A DNA stretch of 64,000 nt from Chloroflexota bacterium (lineage in GTDB: Bacteria > Chloroflexota > Anaerolineae > Aggregatilineales > Phototrophicaceae), in NCBI GenBank assembly GCA_013388745.1, contig JACAER010000034.1, positions 62,001 through 126,000 of the forward strand, in the 5' to 3' direction. Below, in pieces: positions 8,747-18,076 of this stretch. Each line of letters opens with the position of its first letter. Within the stretch, counting starts at the first letter, position 1. Below the pieces are notes generated by a model. It worked only from the letters and a program-made list of their open reading frames with translations. It did no database searches and had not been told where the DNA came from. Made by a program: the position numbers and the translations under genes.

Positions 8747-9286
8747 TTAGGCAGCGCTCTGGCCGCCGCGTTCTTCGACATAGGCGTGCAGCACGTTGAC
8801 CACCTGTCCGGTCGCCGCATCAATGACACCCAGCAGCGCGCTGGCGGGGGTGACGATCAGCCCGGCCAACTGCGCGCGCATTTCGTCCAGACCCGGCAGC
8901 GTCGAAAGCATTTCGACATCGTTGGCGCGCAGGATGCTGGCGATCATGATGCCGCCCTTGACCTGGAGTTGTTCGCTATTGTCCTTGATGAACGCCAGCG
9001 TTTCTTTGGCGATAGCCGGGAAATTGCCTGTGCCATACGACACGGCTACCGACCCCTTCAACAGTTGTTCGGGCACCGGCCAACCGGCGTTCTTCAACGC
9101 CAGGCCGAACAGCGTGTTTTTGGTGATGACGAACTTGCCATCGATGCCGCGCAGCCGGGCACGCAGATCATTGATCTTCGCCGTCGGCAGGCGGTTGAAC
9201 TCGGTGATGACGAAGCCATCGGACTTGCTGATAATTTCGCCGTAGAGCGCCACCAGTTCGTGTCTGCGCTGTTTGGTGATTGCCAA
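8747..9286 (-). CDS. rplJ: 50S ribosomal protein L10
   Basis: 179 residues from a TTG start at 9286, chosen because a strong AAAGGAGG lies 8 nt upstream and the protein then begins MAITKQRRHELVALYGEIIS, as L10 should. Typical blocks follow: NRLPTAKINDLRARLRG, FVITKNTLFGLALKNAG and a C-terminal helix that binds L7/L12 dimers. L10 anchors the stalk to 23S rRNA. The in-frame upstream extension to 9475 covers the leader RNA and is not coding. Regulation is by the L10 leader and a candidate attenuator upstream. Confidence 0.95.
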   Translation of the reverse strand: MAITKQRRHELVALYGEIISKSDGFVITEFNRLPTAKINDLRARLRGIDGKFVITKNTLFGLALKNAGWPVPEQLLKGSVAVSYGTGNFPAIAKETLAFIKDNSEQLQVKGGIMIASILRANDVEMLSTLPGLDEMRAQLAGLIVTPASALLGVIDAATGQVVNVLHAYVEERGGQSAA

Positions 9287-9326
9287 GACTTCTTCCTCCT
9301 TTCCTGAGAAATTTTCTGGCAGCAAA

Positions 9327-9359
9327 CAAAAAAGCGACCCGCAATTAAGCAAAGGCCGC
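9327..9359 (-). terminator. Candidate attenuator before rplJ
   Basis: On the minus strand GCGGCC pairs with GGTCGC (one G-U) across a loop of about 14 nt and is followed at once by TTTTTTG. It lies between the L10-binding motif and the rplJ ribosome site, where L10 leaders often carry a terminator. Confidence 0.5.
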
Positions 9360-9390
9360 CCGTATTGACACACGTCAATTATAGGGAATG

Positions 9391-9460
9391 CGCGCCTTCG
9401 CCTCGGCAGGATCATTAAGTGCGGGATATCCCGCCACCCCTGCTGTCTGCGGCAAAGTTC
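9391..9460 (-). ncRNA. Ribosomal protein L10 leader (L10/L7/L12-binding mRNA element)
   Basis: The transcript contains CAGACAGCAGGGG, then a short GCGGGATATCCCGC hairpin, then CTTAATGATCCTGCCGAGGC. This is the conserved bulged two-strand motif (agacagcagg ... ttaat.tcctgccgagg) bound by the L10(L12)4 complex in autoregulation. It lies about 105-175 nt upstream of rplJ on the same strand. The match is by recalled consensus of the Rfam L10_leader family. Confidence 0.85.
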
Positions 9461-9493
9461 GTGAACCTGGTTCACGTTCTTAGTTCGGCGCGC

Positions 9494-9522
9494 ATTTTAG
9501 CAGAGCCGCCCGCGCGACACAA
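9494..9522 (-). promoter_or_regulatory. Promoter of rplJ-rplL
   Basis: On the minus strand TTGTGT and TAAAAT are separated by exactly 17 bp, giving a leader of about 200 nt that contains the L10 element and the attenuator. The region is divergent from the LysM gene at 9607. Confidence 0.6.
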
Positions 9523-9606
9523 GGGACAAGCTGCGCGGCATATCCCGGCGGGAACTCCTGACGCGCCGAGTGTGTCTATAGAGTCGTACCGTTCAGGAGA
9601 AAAGCC

Positions 9607-11493
9607 ATGAAACAACGCCTGCTTCTACTGCTGATTGCCAGCGTGCTCATTGGGATTTTCGGTGCGCTGTCCGCCAAGCTTGCGCCTGTCGAAGCGCAGT
9701 GTACAGTGCGCACCGATTGGCCGGTGTATACGGTGCAGCGCGGCGACACGCTGGCGCGCATCGCCCGGCGCTACAATACCACCGTTGCCACCTTAGTCAG
9801 CGCTAACTGTCTGACCAATGCCAACCGCATCTACACCGGACAGCCGATTCGCGTCCCGTATTCCAGCGGCACAATCCCTCCCAGCAGCGATATCGGCAGC
9901 ACATTCCAGCCCTTCGAGCGCGGTTTTATGACCTGGCGCGCCGATACGGGCGAAATCGTCGTCTACTCTTTCGCCGCGGGCAGCACCACCAACGGCATCG
10001 TCTCGTCGTATCCCGCGCCCACCTACGTCTCGCTGCCCGATAACCCGGTGACCGACCCGACGCCTGCGGGCCGTGTGCGTCCGATCTTCGGCTTCGGCAA
10101 GGTATGGGGCAATTACAGCGCCGTGCGCAGCAATCTGGGCTGGGCGACTGCCACAGAATCCGGCTACCTGATGAACATGCGGCCAGAAGCGGGCGGTTAC
10201 CGCTTCAGTTTGCCGAACGGCGCGCTTGTGCTCAACAGCGGCAATCGGACGTGGACGCTGGTATCGGGCAGTGTGCCCGGCGGCGGCACAACCGGGGGTT
10301 CTAGCGGCGGCAGTACAGGCGGCTCTACGGGCGGCGGCACAGGCACAATCACAGTGCTGGCCTCGTTCCAACTGTTCGAGTACGGCTTCATGACGTGGCG
10401 CGCCGATACAAGCGAAATTGTCGTCTACTACAACACGGCGAGCAACGCGGGCGGCATCATCTCCTACCCGTCGTCGAGTTATGCTTATTTGCCCGATAAC
10501 CCGGTGACCGATCCCACGCCGACAGGCCGTATACGCCCGATTCTGGGCTTCGGTAAGGTGTGGGGCCATTATGCCGCCGTGCGCAGCAATATCGGTTGGG
10601 GGCTGACCGGCGAGCAAACCTATAACATGATTGTCACGTCCAGCGCGGGCAGTTATCAATTCAGCATCCCCAACGGCAGTGTGGTACGCAACACGGGCAA
10701 CCAGACGTGGAGCGTGGTGAGCGGCAGCGGCCCGGCATCTGTGCCGCGTCCCAGCGGCGCCGGCACGACTGTCAGCGGCAGCATTACCTTCTGGCCGTAT
10801 GTCGCTTTTATCCCCAACACCTTCTCTTATCTGCTGCACAATGGGCAGACTGTGGCCGTGCGCTGGGATACCCCAGCGGCTGGTTCGATCAGTGTCCGTT
10901 TTGTCCAGACCAACGCCGACGGCAGCAGCGTGACCCTGGGGACAGACAGTGACTTCAGCGACGGCGCGTCCATCACCTGGGTAGTGCCCAACAACGTCAA
11001 CGTAACGATTACGGCCTACAGTTTTGGGCCAGATAATGTGCCATTGACGCGCAGCAATATCATTAACGTCTCGTCCGCGCCTGTCAACATCACGACGACC
11101 TATGGCGCGTTCCAGCAGTACGAAACAGGCTTCATGATCTGGCGGCAGGATACGCAGGACATCTGGACGTTTTTCAACGGCGGCGCGCTGTCTATCTATC
11201 TGCTGTCGTCTTACAGCGGCCTGCCCGATAACCCCGTGCCCGATCCGACACCGGCGGGCCGGATACGCCCAATCAGCGGCTTTGGCCGCGTGTGGGGCAA
11301 TTACACGCAAGTACGCACGGCGCTGGGCTGGGCCACCGCTGCCGAATCCGGCTATCACATCAGCCTGCGGCCTGTGCCGACCAACAGCGGCGCGCAAATC
11401 TGCTTCAACATCCCCGATGGCCGCTTCGTCCAATTTGTAACCACTCAGGGTTCAACGAGCACCACCTGGCAGTTCGTGAATACCTGTGGTTAA
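9607..11493 (+). CDS. Secreted LysM protein with three copies of an unrecognised 120-residue domain
   Basis: 628 residues with a TCAGGAG site before the ATG and a signal peptide of about 31 residues. A LysM domain (about 38-84, VYTVQRGDTLARIARRYNTT) should bind peptidoglycan or chitin-like glycans. Three homologous units follow at about 99-219, 253-372 and 500-624. Each has F..FE.GFM.WR.DT, LPDNPV.DPTP.GR.RPI.GFG.VWG.Y and a tail such as YRFSLPNG. A Gly/Ser/Thr linker (225-246) joins units 1 and 2, and an Ig-like segment (390-490) joins 2 and 3. Paired cysteines C32/C68 and C599/C627 suit an extracytoplasmic protein. Function beyond wall attachment is unknown. Confidence 0.75.
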   Translation: MKQRLLLLLIASVLIGIFGALSAKLAPVEAQCTVRTDWPVYTVQRGDTLARIARRYNTTVATLVSANCLTNANRIYTGQPIRVPYSSGTIPPSSDIGSTFQPFERGFMTWRADTGEIVVYSFAAGSTTNGIVSSYPAPTYVSLPDNPVTDPTPAGRVRPIFGFGKVWGNYSAVRSNLGWATATESGYLMNMRPEAGGYRFSLPNGALVLNSGNRTWTLVSGSVPGGGTTGGSSGGSTGGSTGGGTGTITVLASFQLFEYGFMTWRADTSEIVVYYNTASNAGGIISYPSSSYAYLPDNPVTDPTPTGRIRPILGFGKVWGHYAAVRSNIGWGLTGEQTYNMIVTSSAGSYQFSIPNGSVVRNTGNQTWSVVSGSGPASVPRPSGAGTTVSGSITFWPYVAFIPNTFSYLLHNGQTVAVRWDTPAAGSISVRFVQTNADGSSVTLGTDSDFSDGASITWVVPNNVNVTITAYSFGPDNVPLTRSNIINVSSAPVNITTTYGAFQQYETGFMIWRQDTQDIWTFFNGGALSIYLLSSYSGLPDNPVPDPTPAGRIRPISGFGRVWGNYTQVRTALGWATAAESGYHISLRPVPTNSGAQICFNIPDGRFVQFVTTQGSTSTTWQFVNTCG

Positions 11494-11629
11494 CGCCCCC
11501 TTTCTTTTGCGCCGGGGAGTCACTTCCGCCCGACTCCCTGGCGCCTTTTCAGTCCAGCCATACAGCCAAATCCACAACGCGCGGTATAATCGAATCAGAA
11601 TTTGATTTGTAGTTGTGTGAGGGCTGAGA

Positions 11630-13621
11630 ATGGCCTTTTTATCTCCTTCTGAACAGCGCACACTGGCGCTGATCTGTGATACATTTGTCCCCGCATTGGC
11701 CGCCGAAAACGGCGACCACCCACAGTTGATGCGCACCTCCGCCGCTGATGTCAACCTGCCAGAGATGCTGGAAACGGCGCTGGAGCGCGTGACCGACAGC
11801 GCGGCACAGGCGCAGCTCAAACAGTTCTTGCTGCTGCTGGAAACTGGCTTGTTCAACGGCATTGTCGCCGGCCAATGGTCGCCTTTTTCGCAAATGCCGC
11901 TGGAAGCGCGCACGCTGGTACTCTATAAGCTGGCGACCAGCCATGTGGAACTGCTGCGTAAATCGTTCGCCGGACTCAAGCGGCTGGCGCTTTCGCTCTT
12001 TTACTCGCTGCTGCCCGATGGCGCAAGCAACCCAACCTTCGCGGCCTTCAACTATCGGATTCCGCCGCCGCAGTCGCCTGATACACAGCGCCCGATCACG
12101 CCGCTGCGCATTTTCGGCGCGACGACGCTGGACACGGATGTGCTGATTATCGGGTCGGGCGCGGGGGGCGGCGTGCTGGCGGGCGAACTGAGCGCCGCCG
12201 GACATGAGGTCATCGTCGTCGAAAAAGGCGAATACTGGGCCGACGGCGATTTTCGCGGGCGCGAACTGGAAAGCTACGAGCGCATGTACGAAAAATTCGG
12301 CGCGCTGACCACTGCCGACACGGCGATGGTGGTGCTGGCGGGCAGTATTTTGGGCGGCGGCACAACGATTAACTGGGCGGGGGCGCTGCGCACGCCGGAT
12401 GATGTGCTGCGCGAATGGGAGCAGGAATACGGTTTTGAAGGCGTCACCGGGCCGGATTTCCAGCGCAGCCTGGACGCCGTTTCGCGGCGCATGAACGTTA
12501 ACAGCGATGAAGAATGCCCGGCCAGCGTCAACAACCGCATTTTCGAGCGCGGGCTGCGGGCCTTGAACTACAACGTGACGGTGATTCCGCGCAATGTTAA
12601 AGGCTGCGAAGACTGCGGTTTCTGCAATTTTGGCTGTCCGTTCGGGACGAAACAGAGCACGCTCAAGACCTATTTGCAGGATGCCTATGAGCGTGGCGCG
12701 CGCATCGTGGTCAAAGCGCATGTCGATAAAGTGCTGCATACGGCGGGCAAAGTGAGCGGCGCGCTGCTGACCGTGCAGGGCGAAGACGGACACACGCATC
12801 CGGTAACGGTGCGCGCCAAAACTGTCGTCGTGGCTGCCGGCGCGATTCACACGCCGGCGCTGCTGCTGCGTTCCGGGCTGACTAACCCGCATATCGGCAC
12901 GAATCTACGACTGCACCCCACGACTTTTGTCAGCAGTGTCTTCGCCGAACCGGTGCGCCTGTGGGAAAACGCGCCGATGGCACGCCTGACGGCGGATTTC
13001 GCCAACCTGGATGGGCGCGGCTATGGTGTGCGCCTGATGAACGCGCCAGGGCATCCCGGCATTTTCGGGCTGGCGCTGGCGTGGCAGTCGGGCAGGCAGC
13101 ACAAGCAAGCGATGGCGCAGATGGAACGCACCGGCAACATCATCGTGATTACGCGCGATTTTCACGGTGGACGGGTGAAGGTTGACCGGGCGGGGCAGCC
13201 GGTGCTGCACTATAAGCTGCATCCCTATGACGCTAAACACATGATGCGCGGGGTGCAGGAAGCGCTGCGTATTCACGTGGCGGCGGGCGCGCTGGAGACC
13301 GTGGGGCCGCAGAACGAGCGCCCGCTCTATCGTCCCGGCACCAATGGCGGGCTGGAACGCTATCTGGAGAAGGTAGCGGCGCTGGGGCTGCGAGGAAACG
13401 GCTTTGCCCTGTTCAGCGCGCACCAGATGGCGTCATGCCGCATCGGCGGCAGCGCCGCCCTGGGCGCCGTCGACCCCAATGGCGAAACCTATGAAGTCAA
13501 GGGGCTGTTCGTGGCGGACGGCAGCGTGCTGCCGACATGCAGCGGCGTGAACCCCATGCTGACGATCCTGGGGACAGCGCATTTTCTGGCGCAGCGCATC
13601 AAGGCGCGCATCGGCGGTTGA
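11630..13621 (+). CDS. GMC-family FAD oxidoreductase, long-chain alcohol oxidase type
   Basis: 663 residues. The N-terminal 140 residues form a helical domain like the gluconate-2-dehydrogenase subunit 3 / alcohol-oxidase cap. The FAD site is LIIGSGAGGGVLAGELSAAG (about 170-189). C326, C329, C332 and C336 lie in CEDCGFCNFGCPFGTKQST, a conserved cysteine cluster of the fatty-alcohol-oxidase subgroup that could bind an Fe-S cluster. The catalytic end holds FSAHQMASCRIGG and SGVNPMLTIL. It probably oxidises long-chain or sterol alcohols. A TATAAT lies at 11585-11590. No partner gene is adjacent. Confidence 0.8.
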   Translation: MAFLSPSEQRTLALICDTFVPALAAENGDHPQLMRTSAADVNLPEMLETALERVTDSAAQAQLKQFLLLLETGLFNGIVAGQWSPFSQMPLEARTLVLYKLATSHVELLRKSFAGLKRLALSLFYSLLPDGASNPTFAAFNYRIPPPQSPDTQRPITPLRIFGATTLDTDVLIIGSGAGGGVLAGELSAAGHEVIVVEKGEYWADGDFRGRELESYERMYEKFGALTTADTAMVVLAGSILGGGTTINWAGALRTPDDVLREWEQEYGFEGVTGPDFQRSLDAVSRRMNVNSDEECPASVNNRIFERGLRALNYNVTVIPRNVKGCEDCGFCNFGCPFGTKQSTLKTYLQDAYERGARIVVKAHVDKVLHTAGKVSGALLTVQGEDGHTHPVTVRAKTVVVAAGAIHTPALLLRSGLTNPHIGTNLRLHPTTFVSSVFAEPVRLWENAPMARLTADFANLDGRGYGVRLMNAPGHPGIFGLALAWQSGRQHKQAMAQMERTGNIIVITRDFHGGRVKVDRAGQPVLHYKLHPYDAKHMMRGVQEALRIHVAAGALETVGPQNERPLYRPGTNGGLERYLEKVAALGLRGNGFALFSAHQMASCRIGGSAALGAVDPNGETYEVKGLFVADGSVLPTCSGVNPMLTILGTAHFLAQRIKARIGG

Positions 13622-13854
13622 CACTGGCAGGCGGCGCGCAAGCAAGATATATAACAAGTGTAGTGGAGGCCGTCACCGTCCGGCAGCCTCCACACCTTCG
13701 CCCCTCGTCGCCAGATAGCCACTTGCTCCGCTTCGGCAACACGCAACACCTGCACTTCTGACGCGCGCCAAATCGTGAGTCGTCGGCCTATGGCGTTCAA
13801 GCCACAATCGGGCGATAATGAACCACAGTGTTGGTTTAGCGGCGTCTGGTATCT
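13622..13854. other. Intergenic region with one hairpin
   Basis: A GTGGAGGC / GCCTCCAC inverted repeat with a loop of about 15 nt occurs near 13661-13691, just after the GMC gene. It lacks a T-run. No gene is credible in this 233-bp stretch. Confidence 0.35.
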
Positions 13855-16077
13855 GTGGAACTCGAAACCCTCAACGGCACGGTCGAACGTGTCACCTACT
13901 TTAACCCGGAAAACGGCTACAGTGTCCTCAAAGTGCATCCCGACAGCAAAAAGCGGCTGATGGGCACAGACAAGGAGGGGCTGGTGGCCGTCGTCGGTGT
14001 CATGCCCGAACTGGCCGTCGGCGAAAATGTGCGCTTCACCGGCAAATGGATCAACGACGCGCGTTATGGCCGCCAGTTCAAAGCCGAAACCGTCGTGCCC
14101 ATCAAGCCCACCAGCGAACGCGGCATCACCCGCTATCTGGCCAGCGGCATCGTCAAGGGCATCGGCCCCAAAACCGCCGAAAAAATTGTCGATTATTTCG
14201 GCGTTAAAACGCTGGATGTGCTTGACCGCCAGCCGGAACGCCTGAACGAAGTGCCGGGACTGAAAAAAGAATTGATTCGCGGCCTGATCGCCGCCTGGAA
14301 AGAAGCACAGTACACGCGCAGCACCATCATCTTTTTACAGGGACTGGGCATCAGCGCGCGCACATCCAACAAAATCTATCAGGAATACGGCGAAGAGACG
14401 ATCAAGACCATTCAGGAAGACCCCTACCAACTCGCCCAGGACATCTTCGGCATCGGCTTCATCAAGGCCGACACCATCGCGCGCGGGCTGGGCGTCGAGC
14501 CGGACGCCATCGGGCGGGTGCGCGCCGGGCTGCACTACGCCCTCACCACCCTGGCGCAGGACGGGCACACCTTCGCGCCGCGTCAGGTGCTCATGGACAC
14601 CACCTCCAAACTGCTGCAAATCGACAACCCGACGCGCGTGGCCGCCGTCCTCAAAATGCAGATCGAGACAAGCGAACTGCGCGACGAAGCCCTGCCCAGC
14701 GGTGACGACAACAGTCCGCTGCTCGAAGCCATCTATCTGCCCATGTATTACGCCGCTGAACGCGGCGCGACTCTGCGCCTGAAAGCCATCGCCGCCGCGC
14801 CTTCGCCGCTGAAAAAAGTGTGGGACAAAGTGCAGTGGGATGATTTCCTCGGTATGCTGGCGAAAGACTATGAAGTCACGCTCACGGCGCAGCAGCGCGG
14901 GGCGGTGCAGGCCGCGCTCACCAGCAAAGTCTCCGTGCTGACGGGCGGCCCCGGCACAGGCAAAACCACGACGCTGCATATGGTGATTCAAGCGCTGAAC
15001 AACAAGCAGCTTACCTTCCATCTTGCCTCGCCCACCGGGCGCGCGGCCAAACGCCTGAGCGAAGCCACCGGCGAACCCGCCTCCACCATTCACCGTCTGC
15101 TGGAATACAGTCCAGGGCTGGGCGGCTTTGCGCGCGACGAAGAGTATCCACTGAAGGCCGATATGGTCATCGTGGACGAATCCTCGATGATCGACATCGT
15201 GTTGTTCTACAGCCTGCTGCGCGCGCTGCCGCCGGGAACCCATCTGATGCTGGTGGGCGATGTCGATCAACTACCGAGTGTCGGCGCGGGGAACGTGCTG
15301 CGCGACGTCATCGACAGCGGCATGGCGCAGGTCACGCGCCTCGATACGATTTTCCGCCAGAGCGAAGACAGCCACATCATTGTCAACGCCCACCGCGTTA
15401 ATCATGGGCAGGTGCCAATTTTTGATAACAACCGTTCCAAAGATTTTTTTATCTTCCGCGAAAACGACCCGCAGGCCGTCGCCGAACTCATCGTCGACAT
15501 TGTGCAAAATCGTCTGCCCGCGCGCTTCGATCTGCACCCGATTGACGATATTCAGGTGATCGCGCCCATGTATCGCGGGCCGGCAGGCGTCAACAACCTC
15601 AACGAGATTTTGCAGGGCGCGCTCAACGGCGACCCGCGTCTCGACGAGAAAAAGCTGGGATCGCGTCTCTTCCGTGCCGGCGATAAAGTGATGCAGACCA
15701 AAAACAACTACGACAAAGAGGTCTTCAACGGCGATATTGGCCGCATTCGCGGCATCGACCACGAAGCCGGCGGAATCGAGGTCAGCATCGACGGGCGGAT
15801 CATCCCCTACGATTGGCAGGAATGCGAAGAACTGATGCACGCTTACTGCATCAGCACCCATCGCAGTCAGGGGTCAGAATATCCGGCTGTCGTCATGCCT
15901 ATCATGACGCAGCACTACATGATGTTGCAGCGCAATTTGCTCTATACGGCCATCACGCGCGCCAAAAAAATGGTTGTGCTGGTGGGCAACCCGCAGGCGC
16001 TGCACATGGCCGTCAGCAACAACAAAGTGGCACAGCGTTACAGCGGCCTGCTGGCACGCCTCAAAAACGCGCCCTGA
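13855..16077 (+). CDS. recD2: ATP-dependent 5'-3' DNA helicase RecD2
   Basis: 740 residues from GTG, the usual RecD2 size. The N-terminal OB-like part (VERVTYFNPENGYSVLKV) and tandem helix-hairpin-helix segments (about 95-190, with GIVKGIGPKTAEKIV) are specific to RecD2. Walker A is GGPGTGKTTT (about 365-374). Motif II is MVIVDESSMID, followed by LVGDVDQLPSVGAGNVL. The C-terminus carries the UvrD-like STHRSQGSEYPAV block. RecD2 acts alone in species without RecBCD, in recombination and replication-fork repair. It is not obviously in an operon. Confidence 0.93.
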   Translation: MELETLNGTVERVTYFNPENGYSVLKVHPDSKKRLMGTDKEGLVAVVGVMPELAVGENVRFTGKWINDARYGRQFKAETVVPIKPTSERGITRYLASGIVKGIGPKTAEKIVDYFGVKTLDVLDRQPERLNEVPGLKKELIRGLIAAWKEAQYTRSTIIFLQGLGISARTSNKIYQEYGEETIKTIQEDPYQLAQDIFGIGFIKADTIARGLGVEPDAIGRVRAGLHYALTTLAQDGHTFAPRQVLMDTTSKLLQIDNPTRVAAVLKMQIETSELRDEALPSGDDNSPLLEAIYLPMYYAAERGATLRLKAIAAAPSPLKKVWDKVQWDDFLGMLAKDYEVTLTAQQRGAVQAALTSKVSVLTGGPGTGKTTTLHMVIQALNNKQLTFHLASPTGRAAKRLSEATGEPASTIHRLLEYSPGLGGFARDEEYPLKADMVIVDESSMIDIVLFYSLLRALPPGTHLMLVGDVDQLPSVGAGNVLRDVIDSGMAQVTRLDTIFRQSEDSHIIVNAHRVNHGQVPIFDNNRSKDFFIFRENDPQAVAELIVDIVQNRLPARFDLHPIDDIQVIAPMYRGPAGVNNLNEILQGALNGDPRLDEKKLGSRLFRAGDKVMQTKNNYDKEVFNGDIGRIRGIDHEAGGIEVSIDGRIIPYDWQECEELMHAYCISTHRSQGSEYPAVVMPIMTQHYMMLQRNLLYTAITRAKKMVVLVGNPQALHMAVSNNKVAQRYSGLLARLKNAP

Positions 16078-16082
16078 AGCGC

Positions 16083-17456
16083 CTAGCCGCCGGGACGATT
16101 CGGGTCGGGAAAGGCGTTGCCCCACGAGCCGGGCACACGCGTCGGGCCGGGCGGCGGCGGCACATCAAAATCGATCGGCAGCGCGTCGATATAGGTATCC
16201 GTTTCCAGCGCGATCAACGCCACCCAACCGCTGCTGCCGTTGGCGCTGATGCGCACCCACGGGCTGTACGGGCTGCGCGCCTCCAGATTCACCACCGTGC
16301 CGAAAGGCAAAATACCAATCGCGGCGAAGCTGACATCCGGCGCGTTGCGCAGGTTCACGCCGTCAGGCGCAATCACAGTCGCGTTTAAAACCGGATTGCC
16401 CACACGCACGATCGGCGTGGGCGTGTTCTCATAAAAGCTGTTGAGCGTGCCGAGATTCTGTTGCAGCAGTTCCGCGAACATCCAGCCGGTGAGGCCAAAA
16501 CTGGTTTGCACGTGCAGCCAATCGCCCGCCGGGCTGCTGCCCAGCACGCTCAAAATCTGGCCGGGCGGCACTTCGATCAGCAGCGCTGCCCCGGTGGAAG
16601 GCGCGGCACGCAGATTGACCGTGCCCTGCGTGGCGACATAGCCGGGCTGCGGCACACTGATGACATGATCGAGCAGCATTGTCGGGATATTGGCGAGCAT
16701 CGTCGGGTCAAAAGCGACGGCTGGATTGGGGGCAGCGGCGGGCGCGCTCAAATTAGCGCCGGCATAGGGAACAGAAACCTGCTGTCCGGCCCAGCCGATT
16801 TGCGCGCTGCCTAACGCCAGCACACGCACGCCACCATACAGCGAAACGAACACGGTACTGTCGGCGGTGGTATACACGGCCATCGTGCCCACCAGATCGA
16901 CGGAAATGCCGTTAATCACCAGGCGAATCGAGGTCTGATCCTGCACCACCTGCGCCAGAAACAGATTGCGCGGCGCTTCGGCGCAGCTCGGCAGCCCCGG
17001 CGCGGTCTGCACGATCAACGACTGCCAGGTAGCAAAATCGGGCGGTGTCACATCCTGTAAATACACATCGCCGATCAGCAGCGCCGTCATATGCACCGGC
17101 GGCAGCACCCGCGCCCACACCAGACCGGCGATACCGTTCGCCAGCGCGATCGGCGCGCTGCGAATCGAATCGATGGAGGCCACATCCACCAGACTGCCGA
17201 CGCTGGTGAGGGCATAACCCGCGCCGACAGGCTCGACCTGTGGCGCACTCCCGCCGTTGCAGACATAGCCTTCCGGGCGTGCCACGCAGCCTTCAGACGC
17301 CAGCGTCCACAGCGCCGGCAGCGCCTCCCCGCACGCCGGCAGCGGCTGCTCCTGCGCCAACAAGCGCGCGCCGCCCGCCGCCAGCGCTAGCCCGATGCAG
17401 ACTAACAAGGTGAAGCCAATGAACCATATCCAAATACGTGTTTTACCCGTAAGCAT
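16083..17456 (-). CDS. Membrane-anchored protein with two bacterial SH3 domains
   Basis: 457 residues from ATG 17456, chosen because AAGGGA precedes it closely; a longer frame to 17507 lacks a ribosome site. One N-terminal hydrophobic segment (IWIWFIGFTLLVCIGLAL) is followed by a domain of about 270 residues that I do not recognise, with scattered cysteines. Two SH3b repeats follow: GTVNLRAAPSTGAALL...GWLH-type and GVNLRAPD-type NAPDVSFAAIGILPFG with GWVALIALE. SH3b domains usually bind peptidoglycan peptides. The protein ends in a Pro-rich tail. A TACAAT box lies upstream on this strand. Likely an envelope protein of unknown activity. Confidence 0.65.
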   Translation of the reverse strand: MLTGKTRIWIWFIGFTLLVCIGLALAAGGARLLAQEQPLPACGEALPALWTLASEGCVARPEGYVCNGGSAPQVEPVGAGYALTSVGSLVDVASIDSIRSAPIALANGIAGLVWARVLPPVHMTALLIGDVYLQDVTPPDFATWQSLIVQTAPGLPSCAEAPRNLFLAQVVQDQTSIRLVINGISVDLVGTMAVYTTADSTVFVSLYGGVRVLALGSAQIGWAGQQVSVPYAGANLSAPAAAPNPAVAFDPTMLANIPTMLLDHVISVPQPGYVATQGTVNLRAAPSTGAALLIEVPPGQILSVLGSSPAGDWLHVQTSFGLTGWMFAELLQQNLGTLNSFYENTPTPIVRVGNPVLNATVIAPDGVNLRNAPDVSFAAIGILPFGTVVNLEARSPYSPWVRISANGSSGWVALIALETDTYIDALPIDFDVPPPPGPTRVPGSWGNAFPDPNRPGG

Positions 17457-17569
17457 GCTTTCCCTTAAATAATTGACTCTGTGCGATTGTACCAGAGGCA
17501 TGGGCATTCAAAAAACATGTCCTGTGGTACACTAACCCTCAGTCTCGTTTGCGCTTATTCTGACCAACC

Positions 17570-18064
17570 ATGGATGCAGAGGTATTTATTTTGGAAGCTG
17601 AGGTTATGACAGATAATCCCCCTGTGCGGCTGTTGTCGCTGTTCGGCCAGGCCTTCCCGCAGCTTTCGCCAGAACGGGTCATCAAAACACCCGGACGCGA
17701 ATTGTGGGTCGCGGCAGCAGCGGCCACGCACGATACAGTGACGATTTACGCCACAGAACTCGGCGCGCGCACCTATTTCACCGTGCGCAGCGCCCGCCGC
17801 AAGAGCAACCCGCGCGGACGCCCGCTGCCCGCCTGGGCGCGTTATATCGCCGGCGTCAGTCTGGCGCTCGATGAAATGGGCATGGCGATCAGCGGCCAAT
17901 ACATCGCGCTGGCCGGCAACGAGCCGCCGGGGCCGCGCTATGATTACGCGCTCGGTATGGCCTACGCCGCGCTGGTCTATCACCTCAATGAGCAGCTTTG
18001 CACCGACAGCGCCCTGCTCGATCTGGTGGAGCGTGTGCGCCGCGACTATATCGACAAAGTCTGA
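17570..18064 (+). CDS. Degenerate galactokinase/GHMP-kinase N-domain-like protein
   Basis: 164 residues. The order of segments follows the first half of galactokinase: LFGQAFPQ, then TPGRELWVAAAA where GalK has APGRVNLIGEHTDY, then WARYIAGVSLALDEMG, and finally GNEPPGPRYDYALGMAYAAL where GalK has the P.GAGLSSSAAL phosphate-binding loop. The substrate-binding GEHTDY and the Gly/Ser loop are both lost and the C-terminal half is absent, so kinase activity is unlikely. The homology is my inference from pattern alone. A small gene follows after 12 nt and they are probably co-transcribed. Confidence 0.4.
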   Translation: MDAEVFILEAEVMTDNPPVRLLSLFGQAFPQLSPERVIKTPGRELWVAAAAATHDTVTIYATELGARTYFTVRSARRKSNPRGRPLPAWARYIAGVSLALDEMGMAISGQYIALAGNEPPGPRYDYALGMAYAALVYHLNEQLCTDSALLDLVERVRRDYIDKV

Positions 18065-18076
18065 TGCCGCTGCCCG

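Noticed and set aside
9287..9475. N-terminal extension of L10
   Set aside because: The stretch is the L10 leader RNA; the strong ribosome site sits just before TTG 9286.
10290..10340. GGC-rich short repeats as possible CRISPR-like or satellite array
   Set aside because: They encode the Gly/Ser linker of the LysM protein.
9793..11433. 546-codon frame antisense to the LysM gene
   Set aside because: High-GC shadow frame; the plus-strand protein has a signal peptide, LysM and repeats.
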